Both the position numbers and the translations under genes were made by a program. Below the pieces are notes generated by a model. That model was not told the DNA's origin and searched no databases. It worked only from the letters and a program-made list of their open reading frames with translations. 64,000 nt of DNA from Nipponacmea schrenckii (Eukaryota; Mollusca; Gastropoda; Lottiidae): assembly GCA_030562195.1 (NCBI GenBank), contig CM060201.1, positions 36,190,067 through 36,254,066 of the forward strand, given 5' to 3'. Below are positions 59,890 through 64,000 of this stretch, one piece after another (within the stretch, counting starts at the first letter, position 1; every line of letters starts with the position of its first letter).

Positions 59890-62800
59890 CGGTGTGAGAT
59901 AAACAGAAGGAAGTGACTGTGTTCGTGTAGCCTGCATCTTTTTAAGCCTCTCATCATCCACAAAGATCGGATTATCAAGACCATTACTGTCTATAGCCGA
60001 CAGTTTCCTGGGGGAGCTGTCAATGCTATTTATAGTAGCAAATGAGGCTATAGATGGATCTAGAGAAACTTCCCTGGACAGATCGTACTTCAGAGGCTCG
60101 TCATCTTCATCGGACGAGTCACTAAGAGTTAGACTTGGATGGTTACCGATGGCTCCTACCAGAGCAATGGAGGCAAGCGTATCCAGGGCCGGCATAACAC
60201 TACTTCTTCGTCGTCGACCTGAAAGGGTATTATATAATTTAATACAGAACATAATTTATTAATGTGTCTCTGGCCAGGTCCGTTAATAATAATGATGTTT
60301 TGCATCATTTTCATTCCATTGTCTTTTGTTTCTTGTAGTTGTAATTACAGAAGCGTTTATCGTACATAACGTCACTATCAAAAATATGCTGGTAGTGTCA
60401 TTCAGAACAAAGAAAGAAACTATATTTTACAAGGTTAACAACTTAGGTTCACAAGTCCGCCGTGACAGGGATCCTTTCTACCAGCTGGTCCTTGGCCAAA
60501 GCCCTTGACATTGATCTTTCCCGGATTATCCGTGCCCATTTACAGCTGGGTCGACTGGAATATTGAGTGATGATGACTTATTCAAGGTCATCGGACTTTC
60601 ACACTCCGGCTGGGTTTAGAAATCACGTCCGACATTTTCAACGTATCCAAGCAAATGACGCCATGACTTAAAAAACCGACTACGTTTAGTTGACATGGAA
60701 TGGTCATTTATTGTTCCGTCTTTAAGAACCTTTTTCAAAAGGAAAAGGTTATCATATTTAACTTATACTGATCGTCAGGGAATGATATACAGTATGTACG
60801 CTACTTTTACTGTAAATGATATGCGATGAGTTTGAATATTGTTGTTAAATGACTAGGCTTATGGCTTACCTCCAGGTCCACAGGCGCTTATTTCATTTTC
60901 TGTTGCACCATGTTTTCTACATAAACCTTGAAGTTGCTTACTCTCCACCTATCAATTATATAAAGTAAAATTAGTAAAAAAAAATAGAAAGAACTGTTTC
61001 TCGAATAACCATCTGAAAGGCTTGTAGGTGGATTTCTAGGGTTCCTTCGGTAAAACAAATGATCATCAGAAACGGAACACTTTATTTTTCCATGGTATTC
61101 AGCAAAGTGATCTGATGTAAAATTTGTTATTGTCAAACCGGCAATTGTCCCCCTAACACAATGAAAATTTCAAAATATGATTTTTATACGTTTTTAGCCA
61201 TATGTGTCAGCCTTCAACAAATCAAATCTATTTTAAAATCACTTGAGGTAAATCAACCGAAAGGAGGAATCTTGGAAACGTATAATGCTAAAAAAAATAG
61301 CCCCATAAGACATTTGCATCGCAGGGTGTCTGTAAGTTTTGAAGTGGATTAGTGAAAAACTATGTTTCCTAAATCGCAAACATTTTTGAAATATTGCGTC
61401 TCTCAGAGCCCCCCCGTGTGCTCCATAAAATATTGACGCCTTTTGAACAAGATTCTATAAATTTGGTCCCCAATAAAGTGGGTATTCCCACCAATTTCTG
61501 TCCAAATTCTCGGGAAGCTGACGCCGTCGCTGATTATTAGATGTATGAATTGATCATTTCGCTTAAGAGAATTGATTTGAATACGGATTTGTAAGAAACC
61601 GGAGGGGTAGAGAAAGTATATTACTGACGAAGCTACCACGACGCTTATTATCTCATGCGATAATAAACAAAAGAACAACTATGACGACGCCCTGTCATTG
61701 TACATTCACATGCATGTATTTCATTGATATTGTCGCTACAAACTTCAAAACAAATTCTTGATAATCGTCAACTCCATCATAACTGTCAACGACATGGATC
61801 AAAAAACACATTAAAACATGTCACCATACAGAAATTAACTTTCACCCACAGGCAATATTTCTTAAAATAGCAGAGTTATGTAGTCAGAGCCCAAATCTTG
61901 TCTCCTAGCTTGACCGACTGTCGTCTTGTTTGAAACTTACCCTATAAGTATTCAACTTTTCTGTTATTTCTTTCGTTTTCTTAAAATTTAATCGAAGACG
62001 TTGTTTAATAATTTTTAATTGTACGTTATCCTTTTCTTGAATTACCAAAACGAAACCTAAAATTGAAAATTTGAATGAAGTACTGGACACCACATCTTGA
62101 TCTATTAGTACAATGTTAAGACGTGTATAAGCGTTTTCCCCCGTCTCAAGGCCAATATGGCTTCTACTTGCATCATAGCAATTTCGTTCACTGTTTCTTG
62201 ATATTATACCGTCTTCATTAGCCCAATTGGTGTAGAAGAGTAGAGCCAACTTCATTCATTTCATTTCATTTCTTGATATCAGACGAAATGCTTTGTTACT
62301 TTTGCGAAACTGTGGACAATCGAGATAGCTACATCAGAAAGCGCTTAGTTTTATTGGAATTGCATTAGAAATTGGAACGTTTGATAAAATATTACAATAG
62401 TTATCATCGATTAAATCAGTATCCCAAATACAAAAAACATACAATTAAGAATGCCTGAATTAAACTGTCAATTATTCTAGCTACTTACTATTGACAATCC
62501 TGACCACTCTCCATGGTAATATAAATATCAATATAGTAGCAGCTTCGGTACCTGGATGTTCCCAGATACCTTCCCAGAATGCTATATCCAGACACCAAGA
62601 TACTGTTACCACGAAAGCGTCGAAAACCTGCAGGGAAGAAAGGAAGGAGAAATTGATAGTGGATGTTGTAATCGTTACACAAGGAGATAGCTTTTGAGCT
62701 TAACACATAGAAGAGTTTACTCAGTACGCAAAGGTTGTAATCAGAAATATACATGTAATATATTTCAAATACTTGAACTGATCTGTTACTAATAAGGTTT

Positions 62801-63970
62801 TATGGCATCCCCTCGACTCTTAAAGCTAGAGTCACCACGTCCATAACAGTCTTCATCAAGTTCAATCAAGTTGAATATAAATACGCCATTTTATCTCGAA
62901 GCTTATAAGTGTCAGCTTCATTCAGTTTATCTTAGTGGAACAAGATGACAATTGGACATTGACAATATTTCTGCCAAAGTTTTAAAATACATTTTATAGT
63001 TTAATTAAAGATCCCCACAGAAACCAACATCTCACACATGTCTAAGGAAAATTTTTTACCAGGGTGTATTACAAAGCATGCATTGTGTAGATTGTTTTAT
63101 ATTATTACCTCAAAAATGTTAAGATACAAACCGGTTGTTATATTTGAAGTTATTTCGATTTTTTTAAAATGCATGGAAAGTTATAAACGTCAAGAAAGAG
63201 TTAGGGTAGCTATCTGGGTGATTGTTTGAAACAGCCCTGTACCTTTCTCGCAAATAGCAAATTTTAGCCCAAAATGTAATTGGTCACTTGAACCGATCAC
63301 TTCACGTCATTTTGAATTATCAGATTACAACGTGATGCGCTTCTTGATGTCAAATTTCAAACGTTTAGTAAACTTCTAGTTTTTGATGTATCCGAATATA
63401 TGACCTAAAGTTTGTTTGTTTGTAATTGTGAAGTACCGTTCAAGTGGCCCTTGACTGTCCAATCGCTCAGTCTTCATCCTAGTGTTTTGGTCCCTAATCA
63501 TTTTGGTCATAAATCTCGTTTTGTGGTGATAATAATGATAAAAATCAAGCCATAAATGTCAAACAGGTCCGCCCAAAATGAAACGATCTGAGGTTTGGGT
63601 TGATCTGATCCTATTATTTCACTCTGATTTTTGGTCCTTGCAAAGAATAGGATAAAATGGTGAAATAGAATAGAGAATGGAATGGAAAATAGAATAGAAT
63701 AGAATAGAGAACAGAGAACAGAGAACAGAACAGAATAGAAGTGTTAAATTGTTTCTTACCTCAAGTTTATGCATCAATATTTTTCTCCCCATAGCAAACG
63801 TTTTGAGTAACGTCTGAAATAAGAAATATTAAAACATCATACAACTGAATTGTGTTATTTTTACATGTGGTAAGGTCATTCTTCGTTAATTAAAGTTAAT
63901 CAGATTTTTTATAGAAATGTTCACAAACAACTTACCTCAAATAGTAAAATGGACAGAATAATCATACTGC
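59890..63970 (-). CDS. voltage-gated proton channel (Hv1), C-terminal part
   Basis: Hv1 conducts H+ through a voltage-sensor domain and dimerises by a coiled coil. Exons in transcript order: 63970-63936 (S-M-I-I-L-S-I-L-L-F-E, end of S2), 63813-63760 (T-L-L-K to K-L-E), 62627-62489 (S3 and S4), 62056-61941 (coiled coil, Q-L-K-I-I-K-Q-R-L), 60948-60870 (V-E-S-K to C-G-P-G) and 60218-59890 (Ser-rich acidic tail). Phases agree at all five junctions. The S2 Glu and Lys (E153 and K157 in human), the F-D-A Asp and the L-D-I Asp of S3 are present. S4 reads I-L-P-W-R-V-V-R-I-V-N: the second and third arginines are kept, but the first (R205 in human) is Leu and is followed by Pro. The N-terminus and S1 lie beyond the right edge. 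A further 3' exon is expected but not found. The tail of about 110 residues is longer than that of vertebrate Hv1. Confidence 0.85.
60450..60660 (-). mobile_element. tRNA-derived SINE, minus orientation
   Basis: Inverted copy of the SINE at 56161: on the plus strand TCCTTTCTACCAGCTGGTCC, CATTTACAGCTGGGTCGACT and TTCAAGGTCATCGGACTTTC. Lies in an Hv1 intron. Confidence 0.7.
63660..63745. repeat. ATAGA/GAACA-type microsatellite
   Basis: Interrupted pentamer and heptamer runs (GAATAGAATAGAATAGAG, then GAACAGAGAACAGAGAACAG) in an Hv1 intron, next to the exon at 63760. Confidence 0.85.
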
Positions 63971-64000
63971 CTAAATGGAAAGCATGATTTAACTCATGTA

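Overview
The window is animal nuclear DNA: AT-rich, with spliced genes, GT-AG introns, tRNA-derived SINEs, TTAA-flanked MITEs and very many minisatellites. A mollusc, probably a gastropod, is the best guess. That inference rests on a pearl/HINE-like element (tandem core of about 158 bp ending in an ACGG-rich tract, a type described from bivalves), an intronless Kir pair and a PAN-EGF-fibrinogen-like secreted protein. I cannot name the species.

Layout from left to right: a 45-bp minisatellite (110-1815); the 3' part of a polycystin-1-like channel gene (+, exons 1932-5957) with a 51-bp array in its last intron; two intronless inward-rectifier K+ channel genes arranged head to head (8549-9787 minus, 12554-13819 plus); the ribosomal protein L23a gene (minus, 20685 to 15974, five exons) sharing a roughly 150-bp promoter with a mitochondrial ClpP gene (plus, 20835-27715); a Rab34/Rab36-type GTPase gene (plus, 29300-38245); a PAN-EGF-fibrinogen-domain gene (minus, 41043-38881); a 30-bp array (41826-43345); a 4.3-kb foldback element (44406-48740) nested in a pearl-like repeat; a 42-bp array (49505-50425); about 9 kb of gene-poor DNA with SINEs and a decayed integrase; and the 3' part of a voltage-gated proton channel (Hv1) gene (minus, 63970 to 59890) that runs off the right edge.

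The most unusual signal is in the ClpP and Rab genes. Three minisatellites have a unit that IS a 3' splice junction: the end of the intron plus the first 11-17 bases of the following exon, repeated about 80, 19 and 18 times. In ClpP the unit carries the start of the exon encoding the G-G-S-V-S-A-G motif. In Rab one array carries the start of the P-loop exon (L-K-I-S-K) and another the start of the F-C-H-D-V exon. Each array therefore holds dozens of decoy acceptors in front of, or in place of, the real one. In two of the three cases the rest of the exon (ClpP catalytic Ser/His; Rab P-loop) is absent from the window. This could be assembly dropout or true loss.

Three genes or gene pairs concern membrane excitability (polycystin-like channel, two Kir channels, Hv1). 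RPL23A, CLPP and Rab are housekeeping-type genes, and two promoter regions share a TGCGCATGA-containing motif. I see no operon-like relationship. All splice sites were placed by eye from reading frame, phase and family homology.
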